Shown here piece by piece: positions 1 to 11,000 of a DNA stretch of 64,000 nt. A program made the position numbers and the translations under genes. Position 1 is the stretch's first letter. Every line of letters starts with the position of its first letter. The stretch comes from Bradyrhizobium sp. WBOS07 (lineage in GTDB: Bacteria > Pseudomonadota > Alphaproteobacteria > Rhizobiales > Xanthobacteraceae): contig NZ_CP029008.1 in NCBI RefSeq assembly GCF_024585165.1, positions 3,658,001 through 3,722,000 on the forward strand, read 5' to 3'. The notes beneath the pieces are model-generated. The model saw only the letters and a list, made by a program, of their open reading frames with translations. It searched no databases and was not told where the DNA came from.

Positions 1-1905
1 GATCCGTCGGTCCGCAGCAAGACACCTTCCGGCAACGGCGTCGACGGCCTCTACATAAGAGGCTTCTATTACGACGCCGGCGACTATGCGATGAACGGCC
101 TCTACGGCATGGCGCCTGCATATTCGACGTCGGCCAATTATCTCGAGCGCGTCGAGCTTCTTAAAGGGCCCGGCGTCATGCTCGGTGGCATGCCGCCGGC
201 GGGCGCAATCGGCGGCAGCGTAAACTTGGTAACGAAGCAAGCTCCCGACTTCGACATCACCCAACTTACCGGCGTGTACATTTCCAAATCGCAGTTCGGT
301 GCTTTCATCGACGTGGCGCGTCGCTACGGCGAGCACAAGGAGTTCGGCATTCGCTTCAACGGCGGCGGGCGAGGCGGAAACACCGCGATCGACCGTCAGA
401 CCGACGAGCTTGGAAACGCGGTCCTCAATATGGACTATCGCGGCGAGCGTGCACGAGTCTCCGTTGATCTCGGTTACCAAGCCGAAAATCTCACGCCGCC
501 GCAGCGTTTCCTGACGTTTACGTCAAGCCCGCCCTTCCCGTTCACTATTCCCGTGCCGCCTCCGCCTCGGCCCGGCACCAACTACATGCCGGACTGGGCG
601 AGCTGGAAGACGAAGGATACGTTCACGATGGCACGGGCCGAGGTCGACATGACCGACTGGCTCACCGTTTACGCTGCCGGCGGCTATCACCGGAGCGACG
701 TCGATTTTCAATACGTATCGCCGCGCATCACCAACGTGGGTGGCCTTGGAAATTGGTCAAATCCCGCTCTGAAGGGGTATGACACCTTCGAGAACTATGC
801 GAGCGACATCGGCTTTCGCGCAACCGGTAACACCGGCCCTGTCAAGCATCTCTTCACGATGAACTATTCGACGTTCGACCGAGACTACACGTCCTTCGGC
901 AGGTCTGGCGGTATCATCAATTCGAATCTGTACAACCCCATTCCGAGCCCCCTGCCGAACTTCACCACCATCGTGCAGAATCTGAAAACTCAGACAAATA
1001 TGAGAAGCGTCGGCATTGCCGACACGATGTCGATGTTCGGCGACCGCCTGCAGCTCATCGTGGGCGCGCGGCGGCAATCGGTCGGTGCGGACAGCCAGAC
1101 TTTTCTGACGCCGCCGACCGCCTCGCATATCGAAGGCTCGGTATGGAGCCCCGGCTACGCAATCATCGTGAAGCCCGTCGAGAATGTTTCGCTCTACGCG
1201 AACTACATCGAAGGCCTTAAGCTGCCGGAAATAGTCTCTGGAGCGACAACATATTCGAACGTCGGCGAAATTCTGCCGCCCGCTCAAACCAAACAAATGG
1301 AAGCCGGCGCCAAGATCGATGTGGGTCGCATTACGTTCACCACTTCTTACTTCGATATCACGGCTCCGAACGCATCGTCGGTTCCTGTGGCGGGGCGGCT
1401 GCCCGCACGACGGCTCGTCGGCGAACAGCGCAACCGTGGCATCGAACTCTACACGTTCGGTGAATTGGCTCCCTGGTTTCGGGTGCTCGGCGGTGTGACG
1501 ATCATCAACGGCGAGGTGGTTTCCCAGAGGTACGCGTACCCGGGCGGCGCCACATTCAACTACAACGGCAGGACGCCGGTCGGTATCTCGACGGTGAACC
1601 TCAATATCGGCGCTGAATGGGATACTCCTTTCGTCGATGGCCTGACGCTTACGAGCAGGGTCATCTACACCGGCGAAAGTTTTGCCGACGATGCCAACAC
1701 ACAAGTGCTGCCTGACTGGACGCGGGTCGATGTCGGGGCACGTTACACCTTTGCTTCGCCGTGGAACGGCAAGCCCATTGTCGTGCGCGCGAGCGTCGAG
1801 AACGTTTTCAACGTGGCCTACTACAACTCCTACCGCACGGTCAGCAGCGCAGTCTCGCTCGGCGCGCCGCGCACCTATCTGATGTCGACCACGTTTAATT
1901 TTTGA
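1..1905 (+). CDS. TonB-dependent siderophore receptor, 3' part
   Basis: Outer-membrane receptor that imports ferric siderophores using TonB energy. The frame is open from base 1, so the signal peptide and the start of the plug domain lie upstream of the window; 634 residues are visible. The plug motifs DGLYIRGF and ERVELLKGPG...GGSVNLVTK are typical of the FhuA/FpvA subfamily. The rest is an alternating beta-barrel pattern, and the protein ends in aromatic Phe (STTFNF), as outer-membrane barrels do. The next gene starts inside its stop codon, so it heads an iron-uptake operon. The substrate cannot be told from the sequence. Confidence 0.93.
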   Translation, partial: DPSVRSKTPSGNGVDGLYIRGFYYDAGDYAMNGLYGMAPAYSTSANYLERVELLKGPGVMLGGMPPAGAIGGSVNLVTKQAPDFDITQLTGVYISKSQFGAFIDVARRYGEHKEFGIRFNGGGRGGNTAIDRQTDELGNAVLNMDYRGERARVSVDLGYQAENLTPPQRFLTFTSSPPFPFTIPVPPPPRPGTNYMPDWASWKTKDTFTMARAEVDMTDWLTVYAAGGYHRSDVDFQYVSPRITNVGGLGNWSNPALKGYDTFENYASDIGFRATGNTGPVKHLFTMNYSTFDRDYTSFGRSGGIINSNLYNPIPSPLPNFTTIVQNLKTQTNMRSVGIADTMSMFGDRLQLIVGARRQSVGADSQTFLTPPTASHIEGSVWSPGYAIIVKPVENVSLYANYIEGLKLPEIVSGATTYSNVGEILPPAQTKQMEAGAKIDVGRITFTTSYFDITAPNASSVPVAGRLPARRLVGEQRNRGIELYTFGELAPWFRVLGGVTIINGEVVSQRYAYPGGATFNYNGRTPVGISTVNLNIGAEWDTPFVDGLTLTSRVIYTGESFADDANTQVLPDWTRVDVGARYTFASPWNGKPIVVRASVENVFNVAYYNSYRTVSSAVSLGAPRTYLMSTTFNF

Positions 1906-2222
1906 GCGAGGTCCACCGTTTGGCAGCGTCGCATTCAAAGGTGCGGAATCGCAGCCGCTGGCATCCCTGGCTGCGGGCCCTGCTGGCAGGACCGTGCGCG
2001 CTCGCACTCACCGCGCTGATCTTGTCCGTGATGCCGTTCTGGATGCCGAAAGGCGCCGGAGGCGTTGACCACATCGCGTTTCCATTGTTCTTCATGCCCG
2101 CGATCTGGGGCATCATCTTCTTTTATGCCCTGCTGGATCGGAACCTCGGCCGCGTTGCGATTACAATGACGGTCATCGCCGCCATTCACGCAATCGCACT
2201 AAGCCGCATGTTTGCCGGTTAG
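1902..2222 (+). CDS. Small membrane protein of iron-uptake operon (DUF3649-like)
   Basis: A 106-residue protein with three predicted membrane segments (about residues 25-47, 57-78 and 83-102). The start is TTG at 1902, overlapping the receptor stop as TTGA, which suggests translational coupling. Operons of receptor, DUF3649, PepSY and DUF3325 are common in Proteobacteria; the DUF3649 assignment rests mainly on position, size and topology. It probably assists inner-membrane handling of the siderophore or iron, but its biochemical role is unknown. An internal start cannot be excluded because TTG is weak. Confidence 0.7.
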   Translation: MSEVHRLAASHSKVRNRSRWHPWLRALLAGPCALALTALILSVMPFWMPKGAGGVDHIAFPLFFMPAIWGIIFFYALLDRNLGRVAITMTVIAAIHAIALSRMFAG

Positions 2223-2239
2223 CTCGCGGGGAGAAGCAT

Positions 2240-3823
2240 GTGATCAATCTGAAAGCACGCGAAACCAAGACGCTGGTAGCGGTTCATGGCTGGGCCGGCG
2301 CCGTGTTAGGCCTCTTGCTCTACGTCGTCATCGTGACGGGCATGGCGGCGGTGTTCTCGAACGAGATCAAAGCCTGGTCGGGCGGACTGCTCGGTATCAG
2401 CGATCCGCTGAACCAACCGCTCGGCGCTGTGCTGGCGCGGCTCGAAGCGCAAACACCTGAGGAATTTCGTGACGACCTCGGTCTTCGAGCCACACCGGCC
2501 GGCAACGTTCATGCGTTCTTCCATGCCGATGAAACTGTAAACGGCGTCCGCCGCGAGCGCGGCGTCCTGTACGAGATCGGACCGAACGAAAGCGTGATCT
2601 CGCGCCAGGAAGGACTTGGGAACGAACTTGCGGCCAATGATCCCCACGCCGCGCTCGGACGCTTCTATGTGGATCTTCACGTGCGCCTGCACGTGCCCAA
2701 TCCGTGGGGACTGATCCTGACTGGCATCTTAGGTCTTGCCATGCTGGTGGCGGCGGTCTCGGGTATCCTGATGCACCGGCATCTGTTCCGGGACATCTTC
2801 CTGATGCGCGGACGCGATCGGCTTGTCGGCCTGCGCGATCTGCATTCCGTCGCGGGGACATGGACGTTGCCGCACGCCTTCGTCCTGGCCTTCACTGGAG
2901 CTTATCTCAGCTTTGCCATCGCCGTGGCGCTGCCGATGTTGGCGAAAATCGCTTTCAAAGGCGACGTGCGCGAAATGGTCACGACGCTGAATGGCTTGAA
3001 TAACGTCGACGCCCGTCCGGCGGCAATTGCCGACATTGATCGCATACTGTCCGATGCGCGTCAGCGTGCCGGTGCCCCGCTGATGAGTGCAGGATGGGAA
3101 AACCGCGGTCGCGCCGATTCGCGGATCACGGTCTTTCCGGCGCCGCGGAGCGGGGACCTGACGGCGATGCGCTTGATCTACAACGGATCGACCGGCCAGT
3201 TGATCCGCGAGCGGCCGATCATCGGCTTGAAGCCATCTTGGGGTGCGTCGCTTCTTGGCCTCATCGGCCCAGTTCACTTTGGCAATTTTGCCGGCTGGTG
3301 GTCGCGTTCGGTATGGTTCGCGCTGGGTGCTGCAAGCGCGTACGTCGCATGGAGCGGATTGAATTTATGGGTTCGTCGTCGCTCCAACCAACGTGGCTGG
3401 CGTGGGCTTGGCCGCGCCACGGCCTGGGTGGGGGGCGGATTGCCATTCGCGATGACGGTTGCAGCCGCGGCTTATTTTGCCAGCCTGCCGTCGCTCGCCA
3501 CGGTGTTCTGGACTCCTGCGGCCTTTCTGATTGCGGCCGCCCTTGCGCTGATTCCCGCGATAGTGATGCGCTCGGTCGAACGAGTCCCGCCGCTGCTATT
3601 CGGCGCGACCGGCATTTTGATGGTCGTGATCCCGGTGTTGCGCACTGCCGTTGGAGGACCCGATTGGAACGCGGCGCTCGCGGCAGGCCAGAGCGCGATA
3701 CCCGTAATGGATGGACTGGTAGTGCTCGGCGGCCTTGTGTGCGTAGTCTCGGCTGGCTTGTCTTTGCGCCGTCGCGAGCAAACGACATTCGGCGCGGGCG
3801 CCGTCATGCAGTCGGCCGAATGA
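2240..3823 (+). CDS. PepSY-associated membrane protein (PiuB-like iron reductase candidate)
   Basis: A 527-residue inner-membrane protein of the PepSY_TM family. A first membrane helix follows VAVHGWAGA, a periplasmic PepSY-like region follows, then helices with conserved histidines (GILMHRHLF, DLHSVAGTW, LPHAFVLAF, GPVHFGNFAGW), and finally a hydrophobic C-terminal bundle. Relatives of this family are proposed to reduce ferric siderophores with haem held by the membrane histidines; that role is family knowledge, not shown here. The start is GTG at 2240, preceded by GGGGAG at 2228-2233; the ATG at 2238 runs straight into a stop. The stop overlaps the next start (ATGA). Confidence 0.88.
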   Translation: MINLKARETKTLVAVHGWAGAVLGLLLYVVIVTGMAAVFSNEIKAWSGGLLGISDPLNQPLGAVLARLEAQTPEEFRDDLGLRATPAGNVHAFFHADETVNGVRRERGVLYEIGPNESVISRQEGLGNELAANDPHAALGRFYVDLHVRLHVPNPWGLILTGILGLAMLVAAVSGILMHRHLFRDIFLMRGRDRLVGLRDLHSVAGTWTLPHAFVLAFTGAYLSFAIAVALPMLAKIAFKGDVREMVTTLNGLNNVDARPAAIADIDRILSDARQRAGAPLMSAGWENRGRADSRITVFPAPRSGDLTAMRLIYNGSTGQLIRERPIIGLKPSWGASLLGLIGPVHFGNFAGWWSRSVWFALGAASAYVAWSGLNLWVRRRSNQRGWRGLGRATAWVGGGLPFAMTVAAAAYFASLPSLATVFWTPAAFLIAAALALIPAIVMRSVERVPPLLFGATGILMVVIPVLRTAVGGPDWNAALAAGQSAIPVMDGLVVLGGLVCVVSAGLSLRRREQTTFGAGAVMQSAE

Positions 3824-4095
3824 TGCTGCTCGGCTGGCTCGGCTTGGGGGCGGCTTTCTTCAGCGCCATCTGCGTCGCGATCCTTGCAAGACTTGATCGG
3901 AGACGTCGTAACGGCATCACCGTGCGCCCGGGCATCCGGCGATTGCTCCTGCTGGCGATGTTGATGCCGGGACTCGTCCTCGGCTTTGCCGGAAGATGGA
4001 GCGACTTCCTGATTTGGATCGGCGCTGCCGCGATTTTCGGCTGGGCGGTTGCGGCATTAACGAATATGCGCGGCAATCAGGATCAACCATCTTGA
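3820..4095 (+). CDS. Small membrane protein (DUF3325-like)
   Basis: A 91-residue protein with three hydrophobic segments (about residues 3-22, 44-60 and 66-84) separated by a basic Arg-rich loop. The ATG at 3820 overlaps the PepSY stop as ATGA; a second ATG follows at 3823. It is the last gene of the iron operon that starts with the receptor at base 1. Size, topology and place match DUF3325 proteins, which close this kind of operon. No catalytic motif is visible. About 270 bases without any supported gene follow before the convergent DUF2147 gene. Confidence 0.72.
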   Translation: MMLLGWLGLGAAFFSAICVAILARLDRRRRNGITVRPGIRRLLLLAMLMPGLVLGFAGRWSDFLIWIGAAAIFGWAVAALTNMRGNQDQPS

Positions 4096-4367
4096 GCTCG
4101 TTTGCATTCGGCACCTTAAGCTGGCCGAGCACGCCCGGGATGAGGCTCACTTATCTTCGCTCGTCGCGCGACCTCCACCCGCTCACGCTCTGTGCATCGC
4201 GCAGAGAGCGTCAGGGTCGGATCCACTTTGCCAAATGGCAGACGGGCATGCTTCGGTCACAGCGACTTGCAACATAATCGGGCCCGACCCGGACTTCAGG
4301 TTCCGCGTTTGCGCCGCTCGCGGGGAAAGCGGACATCGGTCGGGCGCTTATGACCCGCCCAACGGCT

Positions 4368-4958
4368 CTACTGCTTCGGCGCCGGCGCCATCATGCCGCC
4401 GCCCTTCTTCGCCGGCGCCGTTTGCTTGGTGGCCGTGGCCTGGGCGGGCAGATATTTTGCCACGATGGCGGGATCGACCTGGGCGATGTTGGCGTCAGGC
4501 AGGCGCGTCCAGGTCTCGTCCTTGCCGAGCAGCGAAATGCCGAGATAGCCGCGCAGGGTCAGGGTCTGGCCGTCGGGACTGACCTTCATGTTGGCCTTCC
4601 AGATCTGGCCGTCGCGCGGATTGAGCACGTTGCCGCCTTCGTACTTCAAGCCTTCGCGCTTCATGTTGCGGACGAAGGAGATGCCGAGCACCGGCGCGTT
4701 CTTGCGATCGTCGGTGCACTTGCTGCAGACCTCGTTCGGATCGTCGCCGGGACGCGGGAAGGTCTTTGCGATCACGCCTTCGAAGATGCCGCCGCGGTCG
4801 ATGAAGAGAAACCATCCGACGGTCTTGCCGTCTTCGACCTTCTGCCACAGACCCGCCGCCGTGGGCTCGGCGGTCTGCGCCGCAGACGGCGTCACCGTCG
4901 CGAGCGAAAATGCGAGCGCGAGGAAGGGCAGCAGCCGAAAGCTGGAGAAATTCCGCAT
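4368..4958 (-). CDS. DUF2147 family exported protein
   Basis: A 196-residue protein with a signal peptide (about residues 1-28, cleavage after PSAAQ). The mature part carries DUF2147 hallmarks: a GLWQ opening, a CSKC cysteine pair, the [10 protein letters not shown] segment and a [14 protein letters not shown] segment, which suggest a small lipocalin-like beta barrel in the periplasm. The tail is a basic Ala/Pro/Lys stretch. Such proteins often bear on envelope stress or metabolite binding, but no function is established. It is transcribed alone and converges with the iron operon. Confidence 0.88.
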   Translation of the reverse strand: MRNFSSFRLLPFLALAFSLATVTPSAAQTAEPTAAGLWQKVEDGKTVGWFLFIDRGGIFEGVIAKTFPRPGDDPNEVCSKCTDDRKNAPVLGISFVRNMKREGLKYEGGNVLNPRDGQIWKANMKVSPDGQTLTLRGYLGISLLGKDETWTRLPDANIAQVDPAIVAKYLPAQATATKQTAPAKKGGGMMAPAPKQ

Positions 4959-5065
4959 TAGATCACCCTAGTTATTCCACGACCGGAATGGCCGCAGACT
5001 ACGGCGATTTCGCGAACGGTTCCAGCACCAGAAACATGGGGCATGCCTTGCCGCCCCCGTCGCCG

Positions 5066-6745
<1,680 letters not shown>

Positions 6746-6761
6746 TCTCGTCGAGGGACGA

Positions 6762-7082
6762 TCAGGCCTGGCGTTCCGGCGTCGTCACGACGAGACCGTC
6801 GAGGTCGTCGGTGACCTTGATCTGGCAGGACAGGCGCGAATTCGGGCGCACGTCGAAGCCGAAGTCGAGCATGTCCTCTTCCATCGGGGTCGGGCTGCCG
6901 ACCTTCTCGCGCCAGGCTTCGTCGACATAGACATGGCAGGTCGCGCAGGCGCAGGCGCCGCCGCATTCGGCCTCGACCCCGGGAATGCTGTTGCGGATCG
7001 CGGCTTCCATCACGGTTGCGCCGTTCTCGATTTCCACCGTGCGGGTTTCGCCCTTGTGGTCGACAAAGTGAATCTTGGCCAT
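6762..7082 (-). CDS. [2Fe-2S] ferredoxin, adrenodoxin/FdxB type
   Basis: A 106-residue electron carrier. The cluster ligands are visible as CGGACACATC (C-x5-C-x2-C, with an additional Cys inside) and the distant Cys in LSCQIKV. The acidic stretch between them (DEAWREKVG..., EEDMLDF) is typical of ferredoxins that dock to reductases and cytochromes P450 or to the Fe-S assembly machinery. The start is the ATG at 7082, matching [11 protein letters not shown]; the upstream in-frame extension has no family support. The ferredoxin-NADP reductase at 5066-6094 on the same strand could reduce it. Confidence 0.93.
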   Translation of the reverse strand: MAKIHFVDHKGETRTVEIENGATVMEAAIRNSIPGVEAECGGACACATCHVYVDEAWREKVGSPTPMEEDMLDFGFDVRPNSRLSCQIKVTDDLDGLVVTTPERQA

Positions 7083-7259
7083 GTGTGCTCGTGTTGCCGC
7101 GGTGCTGGGAATGAAGGAGGGTCCGGGCTGTCCTATAACGGGTCGATCAGCCCGGCGCCATAGGGTTTTGATGCGAAGTGAATGCCGCTTTGCGGCAAGA
7201 AAATGCGTCAAAACAAGAGGCTAAGACAAGAGCCTGGTATCCGGCTCGGCCGCGCGGTC

Positions 7260-7634
7260 TCAAGCCTTCAGGATCGCCTCGATGGCGGCGCGAGCCTCGG
7301 TCACCGCCTCCTTCAGCGCGGCGAAGGCGTGGCGCTCGTTATGGCCGATCTGGATCGCGGTCTCCAGGCTCGCGGCGGCATCGGCCACCGCAAAGGCGCC
7401 GATCCCGCGCGCCGACCCCTTGAGCTTGTGGGCAAGCGCGCCGGCCTCGGCCGGCAAGCCCGCCATCGCCGCCACCAGGCGGACCGCCTGCTCGGCGAAC
7501 ATGGCCAGCACTTCCTGCTCCAGCTCGGCGTCGCCGAGCGTCATCCGGGATAGATGGTCGAGGTCGAGCGGGCTGTCGATGGGTGCAAGCGGGGGCGAGG
7601 GCATCCAGTCCATCCGTTGCAGTTCAGGCGTCAT
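7260..7634 (-). CDS. Lone histidine phosphotransfer (Hpt) protein
   Basis: A 124-residue helical protein with the Hpt motif AHKLKGSARGIGA; the phosphorylatable His is at about residue 69. No kinase or receiver domain is attached, so it would act as a phosphorelay shuttle between a hybrid kinase and a response regulator encoded elsewhere. The ATG at 7634 is preferred; an ATG at 7652 and a TTG at 7697 would add 6 or 21 residues. Its upstream region is shared with the divergent GPR-like gene and holds CtrA-type sites, which hints at a cell-cycle link. Confidence 0.85.
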   Translation of the reverse strand: MTPELQRMDWMPSPPLAPIDSPLDLDHLSRMTLGDAELEQEVLAMFAEQAVRLVAAMAGLPAEAGALAHKLKGSARGIGAFAVADAAASLETAIQIGHNERHAFAALKEAVTEARAAIEAILKA

Positions 7635-7705
7635 GGCGAAAGGCCCCGGCATCGCGCGACGGTTCCGCCGGTCCGGCGGTGAGATCACTTCACCCAAGCA
7701 TGGAA

Positions 7706-7713
7706 ATGGTTAA
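7706..7713 (-). promoter_or_regulatory. CtrA half-site candidate
   Basis: ATGGTTAA on the plus strand, which reads TTAACCAT on the minus strand, the classic CtrA half-site. It lies just upstream of the hpt gene and in its orientation. An 8-base match alone is weak, but it shares the region with a full CtrA box. Confidence 0.4.
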
Positions 7714-7839
7714 CGAAATGTTTGGGGTCGAAGACGCAGTTCTGCCCGTTTATTGACGAAAAGTTGCCGCAATCGACCGAGTCCGGTGGAGAATTTCATT
7801 TATTGCTAAGGCGTTACGGCGCGATCCTGTTAACGATGA

Positions 7840-7854
7840 TTAAGAATGTCTTAA
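7840..7854. promoter_or_regulatory. CtrA box candidate, TTAA-N7-TTAA
   Basis: TTAA GAATGTC TTAA is an exact match to the spacing of the CtrA cell-cycle regulator site, about 180 bases upstream of the GPR-like start codon. A further TTAA at 7830-7833 precedes it at six bases. CtrA controls polarity and division genes in alphaproteobacteria, which fits the predicted role of the downstream gene. Confidence 0.55.
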
Positions 7855-8032
7855 TCGCGGGCATTTCATTCGCGACGCTCTGCCAATAGGATGTTGCGGA
7901 AATTGGCGGACAAGCCGTCCGGGTGGGGACGGCTCGGAGATCCGCGCAAGCGGCATGATCCGGTCTGTGGGCTTGCGCAGGGCGCAGGGCTCGCGGGGGG
8001 ACGCGTACAAGTAACGAGGGCTCGGACTGAAC

Positions 8033-11000
8033 ATGGCGAACACTCCGAAAAAGGTCAAAGACCCCACAGAAGTCGCGCTTTCTGCAATCCAGGAAGCCCT
8101 CAACATCAGCGACACCGCTGCAGATACCAGCCGCAACGCCGCGATGCGCAGCGAGACGGCGCCCCCGGTGACTCCTCCGGCCTTCGACGAGCCGAGCTTC
8201 GAGCCGCGCCCTGCCGCGAACGAACGCTCGACCGTGTTCGACCCGGTCGAGGAGCCGCGCGCCTCGCGTCGCGCAGCCAACGATGACCGCGAGACCATCG
8301 GCCAGCTGCTGCAGGCGCTGCAGAAGGGCCGCCCTGCCCGCAGCGTCTATACCTTCGCCACCATCTTCGCCGGCGTCTGGCTTGCCGCCTGCGCCGCGCT
8401 GACGTTCGGATTCCTGCCCTCGATCCAGGCCGCCATGGGCCAGAGCGGCGGCGTGCTCGTCATCGCCGGCCTGATCGCGATGTTCTTCGCGCCGATCATG
8501 CTGTTCTACTTCCTCGCCAGCCTGGTCTGGCGCGGCCAGGAAATGCGCATGATCGCGCAGGCGATGGCGCAGGTCGCGATCCGCTTCTCCGAGCCCGAGG
8601 GCTCGGCCTCCGATTCCATGGTCACCGTCGGCCAGGCCATCCGCCGCGAGGTCGCGGCGATGGGCGACGGCATCGAGCGCGCGATCGCGCGCGCCGGCGA
8701 GCTCGAGACGCTGGTCGCCAACGAGGTCGCCGCGCTCGAACGCGCCTATTCCGACAACGAAGTGCGCATCCGCGCCCTGCTCCAGGACATCGCGCATCAG
8801 CGCGACAACCTGGTCGGCCAGGCCGAGCAGGTCCGCAGCGCCATCTCCGGCGTGCAGATCGATCTGCGCCACGACATCGCGCTGATCTCGGACGCGATCG
8901 CCTCGCGCGTCGATGAGGTCGCCAAGTCCATCACCGGCGCGCTGGAAGAGCGCGGCGCCCACATCACCAGCGCGCTGAGCAATGCCGGCGACAACATGAT
9001 CCTGGCGCTCGGCGAGCGCGGCGGCGACCTGCTCGACCGCCTCGAAGAGGCCAGCAACGAGACCACGCGTGCCGTGCTCGACGCCAGCGAGCGGCTGACC
9101 ACCAGCCTCAACTTCAAGACCGGCCACGTCCACGACGAGTTCGTCGACCTCGCCGACCGCGTCCACGAGATGCTGAACGAGCGAATCGACCGCATCACCG
9201 GCGAATTCGAGCAGCGCTCGGCTGCGATCGTCGACGGCATCTCCGAGCGCACCGAGCAGGTGCACGACAGCCTGAAGAATTCGTCCGACTCGCTGCTACT
9301 CGAGCTCGAGCTGCGTTCCAACGACCTTTCCGCCAAGATCGACGACGCCGGCAACCGCCTCGCCGGCCAGATCATGACGAGCGGCGACAAGGCGAGCGAG
9401 GCGCTCGACGCCACCGTCAACACCCTGGTCGCCAAGGTCGTCAGCCAGACCGAGACCGCGCACGATTCGCTGTCGCTGCAGATGAGCGCGTTCGACGAAC
9501 TGGTCAGGAACCAGGGCACCGAGCTGGTCGAGAAATTCGCCCGCGATTCCGGCACGCTGGGCGCCCTGATCACGCGCCACATCTCCGAGTTCGACCGCAC
9601 CGTGAAGACCTTCGGCGGCGAGATCGTCGAACGCATGGGCCAGCGCACGCAGGACATCCATGAGTCGCTGAAGACCTATGTCGACAATTTCGACACCCGC
9701 TTCACCGCCAACGGCGGCGAGATCACCGCGATCCTCGACCAGCGCCTGGCGCAGTTCGAGACCACCATCGGCGAACGCGTCAGCAATTTCGACGCCTCGC
9801 TGAACGGCAAGATCACCGGCCTCGATTCCACGATCGAGGGCCACATCAAGACCTTCGACGAGCAGCTCGGCGGCCGCGTCACCGCGCTCGAGCAATCGTT
9901 CGACAGCCGTGCGAAGTCGATGACCGAGACGATCGACGGACGCATCAACACGCTCGCCTCGTCGCTGACCGACGGCGCCGCCCAGGCTATCCAGTCGATC
10001 GACAGCCGCCTCACCCACCTCACGAGCACGCTGACCGACGGCGCGTCGCAAACCATCCACTCGATCGATACGAGGCTGACGCATCTCACGACGACGCTCA
10101 CCGGCGGCGCGACGCAGGCGCTCGAATCGATCGACTCCCGCCTCACCTACCTGACCACCGCGGTGACGAACGGCGCATCGCAGGCCGTGCAGTCGATCGA
10201 CACGCGCCTGACGCTGCTGACCTCGACGCTCACCGACGGCACCGCGCAGGCGATCGAAGCGGTCGACCGCCGCATTACCGGCGTCACCGAGATCATCGAC
10301 GGCCGCAGCATGCACCTGACCGACACGGTCACCGCGCGCTTCCAGGAGATCCAGCAGGCCATCGAGACCAAGGTCGGCTCGGTCGCGAGCGACATCGACG
10401 TGCGCGTGGCGCAGTTCGAAGACCTGCTCGGCTCGCGCGTCGAGGCCGTTGCCGGCCGCATCGAAAGCAGCGGCCGCCAGGCCAGCGAGGACATGATGTC
10501 CCGCGCCGAGATGATCTCGACCGCGATCCGCTCGCATGTCGAGGACGCCGAGCGCTCGCTCACCAACCTCGTCGTCAACACCAGCGAGACGATCCAGACC
10601 GGCGCACGCGCCGCCCAGCAGTCGCTGATGACGGTCTCCTCCGACGTCAACGCCCAGCTCAAGATGACCTCCGCAGAGGTCGAACAGGCGTTGACCGCGG
10701 TCGGCACCGGTGCGGCGAACTCGATCCTGAGCAGCGCCCGCGAGGCGCAGTCGACCCTGGTCGCGGCGTCGGGCGAAGCCTCCACCCAGATCAAGGGGCT
10801 CGCGACCGACGTCGAGCGCACGCTCTCGGCGGCAGGCTCGGCCACCGCAGCCTCGATCCTGGCCGGCGCCCGCGAGGTGCAGACCACCCTCGTCACGGCG
10901 TCCTCGGACGCGGCCAACCACGTCAAGACGCTGACGGCCGACGTGCAGCGCTCGCTGTCGCTGGCCGGCACCACCACGGCAGAATCGATCACCGCCGGCG

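Larger units (their letters stand above)
7635..8032. other. Divergent intergenic region between hpt and the GPR-like gene
   Basis: About 400 bases with no supported gene. It is locally AT-richer than its surroundings between about 7700 and 7900 and contains the TTAA-N7-TTAA and ATGGTTAA sites listed separately. The last 80 bases before the giant gene are a GC-rich leader. Confidence 0.7.

Noticed and set aside
757..2007. 416-codon minus-strand frame under the siderophore receptor
   Set aside because: Antisense to a clear beta-barrel gene; composition unlike a protein family.
4096..4367. Possible gene between the iron operon and DUF2147
   Set aside because: Open frames lack ribosome sites and family features; nothing else is visible in this stretch.
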